A stretch of 64,000 bases of DNA from Clostridium_AD sp050717535 (GCF_050717535.1 NZ_JBOITM010000028.1:124001-188000); one strand, 5' to 3'. Shown: positions 55,340-64,000, counted from the stretch's first letter. A program made the numbers and translations. The notes: generated by a model not told the origin, from the sequence alone.

Positions 55340-55380
55340 AAAAATTCCTGAGCTCAAAAAGTTCAGGAATTTTTTATTTT
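55340..55380 (+). terminator. Intrinsic terminator after the lysine-rich peptide gene
   Basis: A perfect twelve-pair stem (55340-55351 with 55363-55374) with an eleven-base loop and T-rich tail starts two bases after the stop. Confidence 0.88.
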
Positions 55381-55661
55381 TTAGTAGTGAAATACGAGTG
55401 GAATTATCTAAGGTTTCTTAATTAAAACGATGAAATATTAAAATTTTCAATAAATTTACAAAGTATATGATAAAAATGGTTGTAATAAATCAATTTTCAA
55501 ACCATAATTAAAAAAGAGAGTTAGTATAATATACGTTAATGAGGGATTTATGCTAAATCAAGTAAAAATCTAATAAATCAGAGGATATTGTAATTTACTG
55601 TAGAATATATTTAAGTGATAAGTTTTAGTACAGGCATATAAAGGAGTTGGATCTAATAGGC
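55381..55661 (+). other. Intergenic region upstream of the GTPase cluster
   Basis: This A+T-rich region has no gene that I can support. TATAAT at 55525-55530 is a possible -10 element but has no good -35 partner. An AAGGAG at 55641-55646 lies 15 bases before the chosen start of the next gene, farther than usual. Confidence 0.45.
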
Positions 55662-56690
55662 ATGAGAATCAAGCATACAGAAATTAATGATTTAGTTGAG
55701 GAGATAGAGATAATTCTTTCTATCAAAGATGAAATATCAGATGAAGAAATAAATAACTTTGTAGACTCTTTTACTTCACTAACTGAAAGTGAAGTAAGAG
55801 AGAAAATTGCAGAAATAACTGATGATGATGAATATTTAATAGATGAAGTAAAGATAGAAGAGCAGTTGGATGAAAAACAAATAAATATACAAAATAAGGC
55901 CTCAGAAGAAACTGAAATAACTGAAATTGAAACAATAATCGAACACAGCCAAATAAAAAAAGAACAACAAGTAGAACAAATTAGTATGTATAAAATTGAA
56001 GAAAGTAAGGAAAAATCAAAACCAACAGTAGAAGCATTAAATGCCCTGCTAACGGATATAGTTGCCATAGCAGGTGAAGTTAAACATAACCAATTATTCT
56101 TGCAATGGCAGTGGCCAGAAAAAGCAAATAGGGTTAAGGTAGTTTATAGAGGCGATAGTTTTTCTAAAAGTGCCGAGGACTCATCAGCAATTGCTAGTGT
56201 AATAAAAAGAGAAAAAGATGAAGTAGCAGGAATATTTGTTATTGACAAGATAGTAGAAGGAAACTATTATTTTACTATTTATGTTATGACAGAAATAAAC
56301 GGACAGTCTTTTTATTCAACAGGAAAACGAAGACTTATGGTGAATAGAATGCCTATTGAAATATATTATGATTTGAAGATTAAAAGAAGCTTACTTGGCA
56401 AGCTTAAATCAGCAGAAATTATTTTTAGTATGGATGGAGACGATGAAATTAAATTACCAGCTATTACAGCTATAGGTAAAAGAGGCAATATGCCAATTCA
56501 AAAATCAGATGGCGATGATATGTGTACTTTTAATGGGGTAGTAATAACTAAAAATAAGCTTTCTGTTTTTGATTTTCCTATAGAGGCCATACAAAACAAT
56601 ATGTACATAAAGCTCTTTGTTATGAATGATAAAGAAAGTGCAAGGTATAGGATAATATCTCCAGCTAGAGAAAAACTGTATTTTAAATAA
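55662..56690 (+). CDS. Acidic protein with fibronectin-like beta region, first gene of the GTPase cluster
   Basis: This 342-residue soluble protein has two parts. Residues 1-130 are very rich in Glu, Asp and Ile and are probably helical or coiled. Residues about 145-340 are beta-rich: a fibronectin-III-like repeat (QLFLQWQWPEKANRVKVVYRG...GNYYFTIYVMTEINGQSFYS) and a second beta-sandwich-like stretch. There is no signal peptide, membrane helix or catalytic motif. The start is uncertain: the ATG at 55662 is used; a TTG at 55647 abuts the ribosome binding site. It probably acts as an adaptor for the GTPases downstream. Confidence 0.65.
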   Translation: MRIKHTEINDLVEEIEIILSIKDEISDEEINNFVDSFTSLTESEVREKIAEITDDDEYLIDEVKIEEQLDEKQINIQNKASEETEITEIETIIEHSQIKKEQQVEQISMYKIEESKEKSKPTVEALNALLTDIVAIAGEVKHNQLFLQWQWPEKANRVKVVYRGDSFSKSAEDSSAIASVIKREKDEVAGIFVIDKIVEGNYYFTIYVMTEINGQSFYSTGKRRLMVNRMPIEIYYDLKIKRSLLGKLKSAEIIFSMDGDDEIKLPAITAIGKRGNMPIQKSDGDDMCTFNGVVITKNKLSVFDFPIEAIQNNMYIKLFVMNDKESARYRIISPAREKLYFK

Positions 56691-56728
56691 GTATTATCTA
56701 ATGAAAGAACCGTCAGGAGGAATGAAAT

Positions 56729-57901
56729 ATGAATTTGATAAAAAAATCTACTTATATATGTCCATTTTGTTTTACGGAACATAAATTAAATGAAGTGAGT
56801 TTTATATGTAAAAATGAACCAAATAAATGTGAAAATGTTAAAAAAGGAATTGTAATGCCGCCAGTTATTAATGGTAAAAAGAATATAATGCCTAAGGATA
56901 TGTTCTGTGATTCTTGTGGGGAGAAAACAAATGTGAAGGTTTGTCCTACATGTAATGCAGAACTTCCCTACACTATAGGTGAATATAAAGATCTGATTTT
57001 TGCAGTAATAGGTGCTAAAGAAGCAGGCAAGAGTCATTATATTGCAGTGCTTATAGATAAAATAATGAATGAGATTGGTGCTGCATTTAATTGCAGTCTA
57101 CAAGCTATTAATGATGCTACAATAACAAGATATCGTAATGATTTTTATTATCCCGTATTCAGGAACAAAGAAATAATAAGAGTTACGCATTCAGCGAAAA
57201 CAGATGCTTCAGTTACTCAGCCACTTATATATACTTTATCTTTTAGAGAGACAAGCATCCTTGGTGGTCTTTTGATAAGTAAGAGAATAAGTAATGTGGT
57301 AACTATAGCTTTTTTTGATACTGCAGGAGAGGATTTGAATGAAGAGGACACCATGAAGTCTGTAAATAAATACATATATAATTCTTCTGGTATTATCTTT
57401 TTGCTAGACCCACTTCAACTTACTAATGTACGAAATTCTCTTCCAGAGGGAACAAAGTTGCCAGAACAAAATACTGAAATTGAGGATTTGCTTTCAAGAA
57501 CAGCTAATCTTATAAGACGGGCAAAGGATAAAAAAATGACTCAACTTATAGATATACCAGTGGCTGTGGCATTTTCAAAAATGGATGCAGTGGAATGTTT
57601 ACTTGATCCATCTAGTTGTATTAATTACCCTAGCAAACATATAGGTGCAGGTAAATTCCACATTGCAGATTTTGAGGATGTAAATGGGTCAATGGAATCG
57701 CTTATAAGAAGTTGGGGTGGAGAAAATTTTGCCAATCAGCTTAGTTCAAATTTTAAGGATTATGCTTATTTTGGAATAACTGCTTTAGGTTGTAGTCCCA
57801 GCAGTAATCATATTGTGAATTTAAGACCTAATAGGGTTGAAGATCCATTTTTATGGTTGCTTTGGAAACATAAACTCATAAAATCAGAGAAGAGAAAGTG
57901 A
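56729..57901 (+). CDS. Zinc-ribbon TRAFAC-type GTPase (double-GTPase 2-like)
   Basis: The first 75 residues of this 390-residue protein hold zinc-ribbon pairs (CPFC, then CDSC and CPTC). A GTPase domain follows with the P-loop GAKEAGKS at about 95-102, the G3 motif DTAGE at about 197-201 and the G4-like motif SKMD at about 283-286. All catalytic landmarks are intact, so it should bind and hydrolyse GTP. It fits the DO-GTPase2-type family found next to GAP1 proteins. AGGAGG lies eight bases before the ATG. It probably switches assembly of the neighbouring proteins. Confidence 0.85.
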   Translation: MNLIKKSTYICPFCFTEHKLNEVSFICKNEPNKCENVKKGIVMPPVINGKKNIMPKDMFCDSCGEKTNVKVCPTCNAELPYTIGEYKDLIFAVIGAKEAGKSHYIAVLIDKIMNEIGAAFNCSLQAINDATITRYRNDFYYPVFRNKEIIRVTHSAKTDASVTQPLIYTLSFRETSILGGLLISKRISNVVTIAFFDTAGEDLNEEDTMKSVNKYIYNSSGIIFLLDPLQLTNVRNSLPEGTKLPEQNTEIEDLLSRTANLIRRAKDKKMTQLIDIPVAVAFSKMDAVECLLDPSSCINYPSKHIGAGKFHIADFEDVNGSMESLIRSWGGENFANQLSSNFKDYAYFGITALGCSPSSNHIVNLRPNRVEDPFLWLLWKHKLIKSEKRK

Positions 57902-57911
57902 GGATAAAGGC

Positions 57912-60599
57912 ATGAAAATACAGCAATTGTATTATACATCATGTAGAAAAGGCCTTTCCTCTGGAATGGGATTTCAAACCTGCTCTATATCTGATGGAAT
58001 TACAGACTCTGAAAGGAAAGAAATAGAGAGCTACTGTGTGTATGTACCTCCTAGTAATCTTCCTAGTCAACCAACTAAAGATGAAATAGATAAATTATTT
58101 CCAATAGCTTTTTCTTATTTTATTCTTGAAAATGGAAAACAAGTAGTATGTCAAGCAAAATATACAGGAAAAGACTATAGTGGACGATTTGGAAATTATT
58201 TCTGCCATGTTTTATTATTTGAAAAGGGAGAACTACCATTTCATCCTATACAGATATATGGATCGGAGGTTTTTAAAAATCAGTTAACCCAAAGGGAAGA
58301 AAATGAGACGCAAATTAAGTCTTTGGAAGTTTTACAACAGATAACTTTAGGAAAAGCTATAACATTAGAAAGTGTTTTGCAATTTTTAAAAGGCATTTCT
58401 ATTACAAAAAGGAGCGAGAGCTTTAAAAATATGATGAATGCAGTTATTGAGTATAACAAGGAGCAGAAGAAAATTATTTTTTGTGATAACAATGAAAATA
58501 ATGTTTACTGGATAGCGGCTGTGCAATTGTGTCTTCCTTTAAAATTTTCTCAAGCATTAACTTTTACTACTTATAGCAATGATTGTGAAAATTCAAATTA
58601 TATTATCTGTGGTACATCAGGAGAAGGAACTAAAGTCAATTTTAAAGATTGCAATAATATTTATAAATATAATGCATTTGATTTCATAAATGGATATAGT
58701 AGTGATTTAAATCATGACTTCAAATTTTCTAAATTAGCACAGGTGGGTCTTTTAATATCAAAAGATACTTTACTACCATTTATAGATTTTATAGCTAAAT
58801 TTGAATACGATGTCTTAGATGATCAAATTGATGATTGCCTGTATCTTTATAATATGACTAAAAGAGGCATTTCTAAAATAGATACAGAAAGTATAATAAA
58901 GGGAATAAACTTTATTAATAACTATGGCTCTATGGAGTCTTTTCAGGAGGTTTTCAAGCAAATTGAGCCTGTGCTTAAGAAGATAAGTGGAGAGGTAGAT
59001 ATACATAGCGCAGAGGTTATTTCAAAATTTTTATTTAATATAGCCCTGAAAACAAAAAACGAAATTTACATAAAGACTGCTTTTGAATTTTTCTTTGATG
59101 CTCTTTATTTTATGGTGGTAGATAGAGAAAATATTAAGTTAGAAGAAATTATAGAATTACACGATAAGATAAGAGTTTTAAATAGCAATAAGATAGATGA
59201 GTTTATAAGATATTCCTTTGATCTTTATAGAATGGATGATTTGTATATATATATGGAAGGTGCAAAGGCAAGGCATGCTCAGTTTTATTTATACACACTA
59301 TTCGGAAATTTTATTTTCCATAGCTATAGGGTAGGCACTACTACAAGCTGGGAAAGTATAATTAAAAATACTGCATTAGTGAAATTTATTTATAGATGTA
59401 TTGAAATTTTAAGCTTAAGCAAAGATGAAATGAAATTTATAACTAAATCTATTTATAAGAATGAAGAGTATTTTTCCAATTTTATGGTTATGTGCTATAA
59501 AAGTGCGGTAGTAAGTGGGGATAATAGGAAAAAAAGAATGGTTGCACAACTTTTAAAGGAAGCAATACAAGAGAATGATGAAGAGTGGACTTTGAAAACT
59601 AGGGATATTTTGAATGTTATAGATGGCGGTGAAGAACTACTATTTAGATATTTTGTTTATGAACTCAACTTTGCTGGAGATAAGAGTGAATACTTTTGGG
59701 CTTATTGTGACTCTGTTTTTAATAAAATACCAAGATATAAACAAAAGTATTTTTCGGAGGCTGCCTCGGAATTACTGAATAGTTTAGAAAATAGTGAAGA
59801 GAATTCAAGTGAAAACACTAAAATTCTTAAATATACATTAAACAACCGTTTGAAAAATAATATAGACGTATCTTTATTATATTGTTTAATCGACAATTTT
59901 GAAAAGCAATTAGAGGCAACTTATCCGAAAGAAGAAATTGCAATAATTATTTCAGAAATAATATATCTTAAAAAATCAAGGGAGATTACGACAGAGCCTA
60001 ATGTAACAGAACTTGTTTATTTCGGAATGAAGCTTCAGCAGGGAATTAATGTAATAAAAACAGTATGTGAAAAAGATAAATTAAATTTTGAATATATGGA
60101 TAGGAATACATACAAAAGATATTTACAGTGGTATTTATATAACATTTATATAAATGGTGTAGATGAAAAGTTAAAAGTAGATTATAAAAAAGTTACTGAT
60201 TCTATCTGTGTACATGTGTATGAAGAAACATATTATGAAACACTATTAAAAACCTTGGAGGAAATATTAAATGAAGAGAAAATTTATAAAAGGTTTTTAA
60301 AGGAAAATAAATTAGATGGATATGAAGTGTTTTTGGATTTTGTAATCTATATTTTCAAGAATACGGAGTTTTTTTCAAAGGATATAATGGAATATATTAC
60401 CAATAAAATAATTTATACTTTAAGTAATAGTTCCATGCGTGAAATGAAAAAATATGAAAATTATATGGGCGACGAGATTAGTACAGCGAGAAATAAATCA
60501 ATGATAAGTAAGCCCTGGAAGAGTATATGCAAGGTAGTTCATGGAAACAGAGAAATTTCTGTAATTCAACGAGGAATAAATAAGTTAATTCGTAAATAG
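57912..60599 (+). CDS. GTPase-associated protein 1 (GAP1-N2/M-like), 895 residues
   Basis: The N-terminal region of this 895-residue protein matches the GAP1 N-terminal type: IQQLYYTSCRKGLSSGMGFQ at the start, then the signature TGKDYSGRFGNYFCHVLLF near residues 85-103. A middle domain (to about residue 270) leads into a long alpha-helical C-terminal region that looks like helical repeats. There is no membrane segment. It starts ten bases after the GTPase gene. These proteins are thought to partner or regulate the linked GTPases. The name denotes association; GTPase-activating function has not been shown as far as I know. Confidence 0.82.
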   Translation: MKIQQLYYTSCRKGLSSGMGFQTCSISDGITDSERKEIESYCVYVPPSNLPSQPTKDEIDKLFPIAFSYFILENGKQVVCQAKYTGKDYSGRFGNYFCHVLLFEKGELPFHPIQIYGSEVFKNQLTQREENETQIKSLEVLQQITLGKAITLESVLQFLKGISITKRSESFKNMMNAVIEYNKEQKKIIFCDNNENNVYWIAAVQLCLPLKFSQALTFTTYSNDCENSNYIICGTSGEGTKVNFKDCNNIYKYNAFDFINGYSSDLNHDFKFSKLAQVGLLISKDTLLPFIDFIAKFEYDVLDDQIDDCLYLYNMTKRGISKIDTESIIKGINFINNYGSMESFQEVFKQIEPVLKKISGEVDIHSAEVISKFLFNIALKTKNEIYIKTAFEFFFDALYFMVVDRENIKLEEIIELHDKIRVLNSNKIDEFIRYSFDLYRMDDLYIYMEGAKARHAQFYLYTLFGNFIFHSYRVGTTTSWESIIKNTALVKFIYRCIEILSLSKDEMKFITKSIYKNEEYFSNFMVMCYKSAVVSGDNRKKRMVAQLLKEAIQENDEEWTLKTRDILNVIDGGEELLFRYFVYELNFAGDKSEYFWAYCDSVFNKIPRYKQKYFSEAASELLNSLENSEENSSENTKILKYTLNNRLKNNIDVSLLYCLIDNFEKQLEATYPKEEIAIIISEIIYLKKSREITTEPNVTELVYFGMKLQQGINVIKTVCEKDKLNFEYMDRNTYKRYLQWYLYNIYINGVDEKLKVDYKKVTDSICVHVYEETYYETLLKTLEEILNEEKIYKRFLKENKLDGYEVFLDFVIYIFKNTEFFSKDIMEYITNKIIYTLSNSSMREMKKYENYMGDEISTARNKSMISKPWKSICKVVHGNREISVIQRGINKLIRK

Positions 60600-60631
60600 G
60601 AAAAATACTGATATAATGGGGAGGAATGGTA

Positions 60632-61606
60632 TTGGGCATTTTTAATAATATAATGAGATTTATTTATAAAGTAATAGTATATCCTGTTAAGTTTATTTTG
60701 TTTGAGATTATATATTTTATAGAGAAAAACTTGATTAATAGGAATATGTCAGATATATGTGAAGAATGTTATGAAAAAGTAACATTTCCTTATTATGTTT
60801 GTCCAAATTGCAATAGCCGGTATCCTGCTCTTATGCCTACATTTAAGCATATTTTTTATTTTAAGTGCAGTTGTGGTAATAAATTGCCCCTAACTGCATT
60901 AAGTGGAAAAAGTGAATTGAAGACCTTTTGTAGAAAGTGCAAAAGTGAAGTGGCAATGAATAAAGTGAAAAAAATATGCATACCAATAATTGGAACTAAT
61001 TCATCGTTAAAAACAAATTTCATAAATAATATACTCAATAATATAGAGTTGAAATTTGATAAGCCACCTTTTAAAGCCTATTTATCTATATCAAAAACTC
61101 AAAGCTTTTTTTTAGGGAAAAGCGAAACTAAACCTTCTAGAAAAATTTATATTTTTGATATAAATGAGAAAGATTTAGTATTAAGTGATAAGTTAAGGAA
61201 GTATAGATATTTCAATTATTATGATGGAATAGTATTTATATTTAATGGTGAAGAAGTTACAAATATATATGGAGATAGGGATAATGAATTGGATTTAAAT
61301 GACATATTTGATATATTCATTTTAAATCTTCAGAAGAATTATGGACTTAAGCCTGGGGAAATAATTAATAAGGCGGTAGCAATTATAATTGATAATCCTA
61401 TTCCCACTATGAACAAATGGAATAAGTATATTGAAGAAAAATTTAATGCTAAAATTAAAAATAGTTTCAGTAATTATAGATTTTTTCTAATAGATAGTTC
61501 TAATTTGACAAAACAAGAAGATAATAAGGACAAGTATTACGAAGTAGGAGTGGTTCAATGGATTTTAGGTCAAGTAGACAATAAAATATTGCGGTACACG
61601 GAGTAA
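60632..61606 (+). CDS. Zinc-ribbon protein with a degenerate GTPase domain
   Basis: This 324-residue protein begins with a hydrophobic or amphipathic stretch (about 8-32, FIYKVIVYPVKFILFEIIYF) likely to attach to the membrane. Zinc-ribbon pairs follow (CEEC, CPNC, CSCG, CRKC). A Ras-like fold is recognisable, but its P-loop reads GTNSSLKT (about 121-128, Leu for Gly) and the G3 region reads FDINEKD, so nucleotide hydrolysis is unlikely. It is probably a pseudo-GTPase partner of the GTPase at 56729. The TTG at 60632 is preferred because GGGGAGG lies seven bases upstream. Confidence 0.7.
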   Translation: MGIFNNIMRFIYKVIVYPVKFILFEIIYFIEKNLINRNMSDICEECYEKVTFPYYVCPNCNSRYPALMPTFKHIFYFKCSCGNKLPLTALSGKSELKTFCRKCKSEVAMNKVKKICIPIIGTNSSLKTNFINNILNNIELKFDKPPFKAYLSISKTQSFFLGKSETKPSRKIYIFDINEKDLVLSDKLRKYRYFNYYDGIVFIFNGEEVTNIYGDRDNELDLNDIFDIFILNLQKNYGLKPGEIINKAVAIIIDNPIPTMNKWNKYIEEKFNAKIKNSFSNYRFFLIDSSNLTKQEDNKDKYYEVGVVQWILGQVDNKILRYTE

Positions 61607-61622
61607 AAAGGAGTAGATCTAA

Positions 61623-63383
61623 ATGAGGCATAATAAAAAAAATAATAGATTATTAGTATTTATGATAGTGATAACACTGCAAATATCCTGCACTCTAAGT
61701 GTTTTTGCAAAGACGGGTGTTGGAGTTTCAAATTTAGATGTGATTTTCGTTTTAGATGCCAGTGGGTCAATGAAAACTAGTGATCCTCAGGAAATCAGAA
61801 TAGAAGCTATTAAAATGTTTTTAGATATGTGCGGGGTGGCAGGAAACAAAGTGGGTCTTGTGGCTTATTCTGATAATATTATTAGGGTACATAATCTAGA
61901 TACTATGAATTCAGCGGGTGATAAAGATAGTGTAAAGAGAATGACAACGTCCATACCTTTTGGACAAAAGACGGATACAGGCATGGGTATAAAAGAAGCT
62001 GTAAAACTTATGGAGAGCGGACATGAAATCAAAAATAAGCCTATTATTATTCTTTTATCAGATGGTAAAAATGATCCACAAAGAAGTATGACTGAGTCTT
62101 TAAAGGATTTAAATGATGCAATAAATACCGCTAAAAGTAAACAGTATCCTATATATACTATAGGCCTAAACTATGATGGTACTGTAGACAAGTCACAACT
62201 CGAAAGTATATCAAGTAAAACCAAGGGTAAAACTTACATAACTAATAAAGCAGAAGAACTTACAAAGATATTAACTGATATTTATGCGGATAATTCAAAA
62301 ATAAATATTCAGAATGCTGGAAGTATTAGCGCAAATGGTAAATTTCAAGAGGTAGCATTAAAAATTCCTAATGCTAATGTACTAGAAGCTAATATATCTT
62401 TACTTTCTAATAAGCCGATCGAAGTAAAGCTAGTAAATCCAAAGGGGCAAGAGGTAACTATTCCTTCTAAGGATATAATTTTTACTTCTTCTAAAAAGTA
62501 TTCTATGTTAAAAATCTTAAAGCCAGTGCAAGGTGATTGGATTATCAAAGTTAAGGGAATTAGTGGAGATAAAATAAATATAAGCTATATTTTTAACTAT
62601 GATATTGAGCTAGCGGCTAAATTTAATCCAGTTGCTCCAAAATCTGGAGAGGTAATGAAAATAGAGGCTAATTTTTTAAGCAATGGACAAGTTATTGATG
62701 ACGATGAGCTTTATAAAGACATGAAAGCAAAACTTATAGTTAAAAATATAAAAAATGGAGATGTTAAAGAAATTCAGCTTGCAAACACCAATAATTTATT
62801 TAGTGGAAAATATACTATGGCTGATAATGAAAAATATGAGGTTAAGGTAAGGGTTGATGGAAAGAGTTTTTATAGGGAAACAACGCCTATAACAATTGGA
62901 GGAGGAAATACAGTAAAATCTTCTACTAATGCTAAAACCAAGGAAAGCGATAGTAAAAAGAATATAGTGGATATTATTTTTGCAGTATTGGCTACCATTG
63001 TTTTAATTTTGCTAGTAATAACATGGGTACTGAAAAAGAGAAATAAAGCGGCAGGCTTTGGACGAGTGATGTTGCAGATTAGAGATGAAAACAATAGTGA
63101 AGTATTACCTCCACAGCATAGAAGTTTGCATACTTATAGTGGAAAATTTAGTCTTTATGATGTATTGGGACTTAAAGAGGAATTTTCAGAAGTACGGGAT
63201 CTTAAATTTTATTTTAAGGCTGATGATAGCATTGAGATAGTAAACAATTCCCAGTGCAGTATTCAAAAATCTGGTAGAGCTTTATCAAAGGATATTAAAA
63301 CAAAGTTATATAATGGTGAAAGAATTGTAGTTCTTTTAAATAAATCATCTAAAAGCATAATTGTGGAGTTTTATAGTAACTAA
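61623..63383 (+). CDS. Secreted, membrane-anchored von Willebrand factor A protein
   Basis: This 586-residue protein has a signal peptide (1-29, cleavage after VFA). A vWA domain (about 37-225) has an intact metal-ion adhesion site (D45-x-S47-x-S49, the threonine in KTDTGMG, and LLSDGKND). Beta-rich extracellular regions follow (about 230-430), then a transmembrane helix at about 449-470 and a beta-rich cytoplasmic tail of about 110 residues. It can therefore connect an external ligand to cytoplasmic partners. It starts 16 bases after the pseudo-GTPase gene, in the same operon. Confidence 0.9.
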   Translation: MRHNKKNNRLLVFMIVITLQISCTLSVFAKTGVGVSNLDVIFVLDASGSMKTSDPQEIRIEAIKMFLDMCGVAGNKVGLVAYSDNIIRVHNLDTMNSAGDKDSVKRMTTSIPFGQKTDTGMGIKEAVKLMESGHEIKNKPIIILLSDGKNDPQRSMTESLKDLNDAINTAKSKQYPIYTIGLNYDGTVDKSQLESISSKTKGKTYITNKAEELTKILTDIYADNSKINIQNAGSISANGKFQEVALKIPNANVLEANISLLSNKPIEVKLVNPKGQEVTIPSKDIIFTSSKKYSMLKILKPVQGDWIIKVKGISGDKINISYIFNYDIELAAKFNPVAPKSGEVMKIEANFLSNGQVIDDDELYKDMKAKLIVKNIKNGDVKEIQLANTNNLFSGKYTMADNEKYEVKVRVDGKSFYRETTPITIGGGNTVKSSTNAKTKESDSKKNIVDIIFAVLATIVLILLVITWVLKKRNKAAGFGRVMLQIRDENNSEVLPPQHRSLHTYSGKFSLYDVLGLKEEFSEVRDLKFYFKADDSIEIVNNSQCSIQKSGRALSKDIKTKLYNGERIVVLLNKSSKSIIVEFYSN

Positions 63384-63443
63384 TTTTTGGAAAACTGAGA
63401 ATTCAAAGCTTTGAACTTAAAATTGAAAGTGAGGGAAATTAAT

Positions 63444-64000
63444 ATGAATGCAAATATAAGAGAGCATATACAAGAGTTAAACGTAATGACTGGTGGGGGA
63501 ATCATTAGTGATAAAATACGTGTAGATACCATTGAAAACCCTATGCTTATAATAGGGCTTGGTGGAACGGGTATAGATGCAATGCTAAGGCTAAAATATC
63601 AAATAAATAGAAGATTTAAATTACCTGAAGATTCATTAACAAAGATAAAAAAAGAGAAGCCTGATAAAATAGAATTTTTAGGTTTTGAAACTAATATGCA
63701 GGAAAAAAATAAGAAATATAAGGGAATAGGTCTGGATGCTCAAAGTGAATTGGTTATGTTATCTAATGCAGAAATTGGAGCTATTTTAAGCGATAGAAAA
63801 GTTATGGATTCATGTATTTCAGAGTGGTTATCTCCTGAGCTTAATATATCAGATGGAATGAAGGGTGCTTGTGGAGTTAGACAGGCTGGAAGACTACTAC
63901 TTTTTACAAAGATAAATGAGGTTGTTGAAAGTATAGAGAAAAAAATAAATACTATTATGAAAGATAGCAAAGAAAAACTATATGTATTTATGCTTACTGG
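63444..64000 (+). CDS. Tubulin-like protein (Tubulin_2 family), N-terminal part
   Basis: The first 185 residues are present; the gene runs off the window. A short lead (TGGGIISDKIRVDTIENP) is followed by the nucleotide-binding start MLIIGLGGTGIDAMLRLK and by GACGVRQAGRLLLFTKI. Both are signatures of bacterial tubulin-like proteins related to FtsZ/tubulin but far larger. The tubulin signature GGTGSG would lie just past the window edge. ATG start with GTGAGGG upstream. It is the sixth gene of the cluster and could polymerise or act as a GTP-driven scaffold. Confidence 0.85.
   Translation, partial: MNANIREHIQELNVMTGGGIISDKIRVDTIENPMLIIGLGGTGIDAMLRLKYQINRRFKLPEDSLTKIKKEKPDKIEFLGFETNMQEKNKKYKGIGLDAQSELVMLSNAEIGAILSDRKVMDSCISEWLSPELNISDGMKGACGVRQAGRLLLFTKINEVVESIEKKINTIMKDSKEKLYVFMLT

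Noticed and set aside
55625..56068. Minus-strand serine-rich reading frame opposite the acidic protein gene
   Set aside because: It arises from the antisense of a glutamate/isoleucine-rich coding sequence and has no start signals.

Overview
The window is about 70% A+T, is densely packed with genes, and uses strong GGAGG-type ribosome binding sites with many TTG and GTG starts. Gene content and order (rbfA-nrnA-truB-ribF-rpsO-pnp-M16 protease-ylmC, dapG-tepA-ftsK/spoIIIE-rimO-pgsA-recA-rny, miaB-mutS-mutL-miaA-hfq) match a spore-forming Clostridium of the Clostridiaceae. A CotS-type spore-coat kinase homologue, a low-GC LexA box at recA and an NADP-type glutamate dehydrogenase agree with this. 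The species cannot be named from sequence alone. No rRNA, tRNA, insertion sequence or CRISPR array was seen.

Layout. 1-7366: the end of rbfA, RNA-metabolism and ribosome genes, then an M16 peptidase and a YlmC-type protein. 7363-7577: an unassigned long hairpin followed by five tandem 21-nt repeats in front of the aspartokinase gene. 7595-17320: dapG, a ClpP-like protease, DNA translocase, rimO, pgsA, recA (LexA-controlled) and rny. 17553-24293: mixed metabolic and repair genes (aminotransferase, HPr, an orphan tyrosine recombinase, uvsE, HutD-like, a membrane protein, a second ssb, msrA). 24451-34104: a sigma-54 activator, then a very good -24/-12 promoter and a nine-gene Mrp/MBH-type cation antiporter operon. 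34238-45707: alcohol dehydrogenase, rluB, RpiR regulator, gdhA, a flavoprotein, cmk, an unfused ispH, a CotS-like kinase, a GNAT protein, an aminotransferase and a 52-residue gene. 46004-53310: miaB-mutS-mutL-miaA-hfq. 53485-55050: a small zinc-ribbon protein and a SigY-like ECF sigma factor with its small membrane-protein partners and a candidate autoregulatory promoter. 55108-55380: a self-contained short transcription unit for a 31-residue lysine-rich peptide.

The most unusual part is 55662-64000, which runs off the window end. Six co-directional genes encode an acidic protein with a fibronectin-like region, a zinc-ribbon TRAFAC-type GTPase, a large GAP1-type GTPase-associated protein, a second zinc-ribbon protein with a decayed GTPase domain, a secreted/membrane-anchored von Willebrand A protein, and the start of a tubulin-like GTPase. 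This looks like a multi-protein, NTP-driven, membrane-linked assembly of the double-GTPase/GAP1/vWA/tubulin-like class predicted to act in biological conflict or stress sensing. To my knowledge its function has not been shown experimentally.
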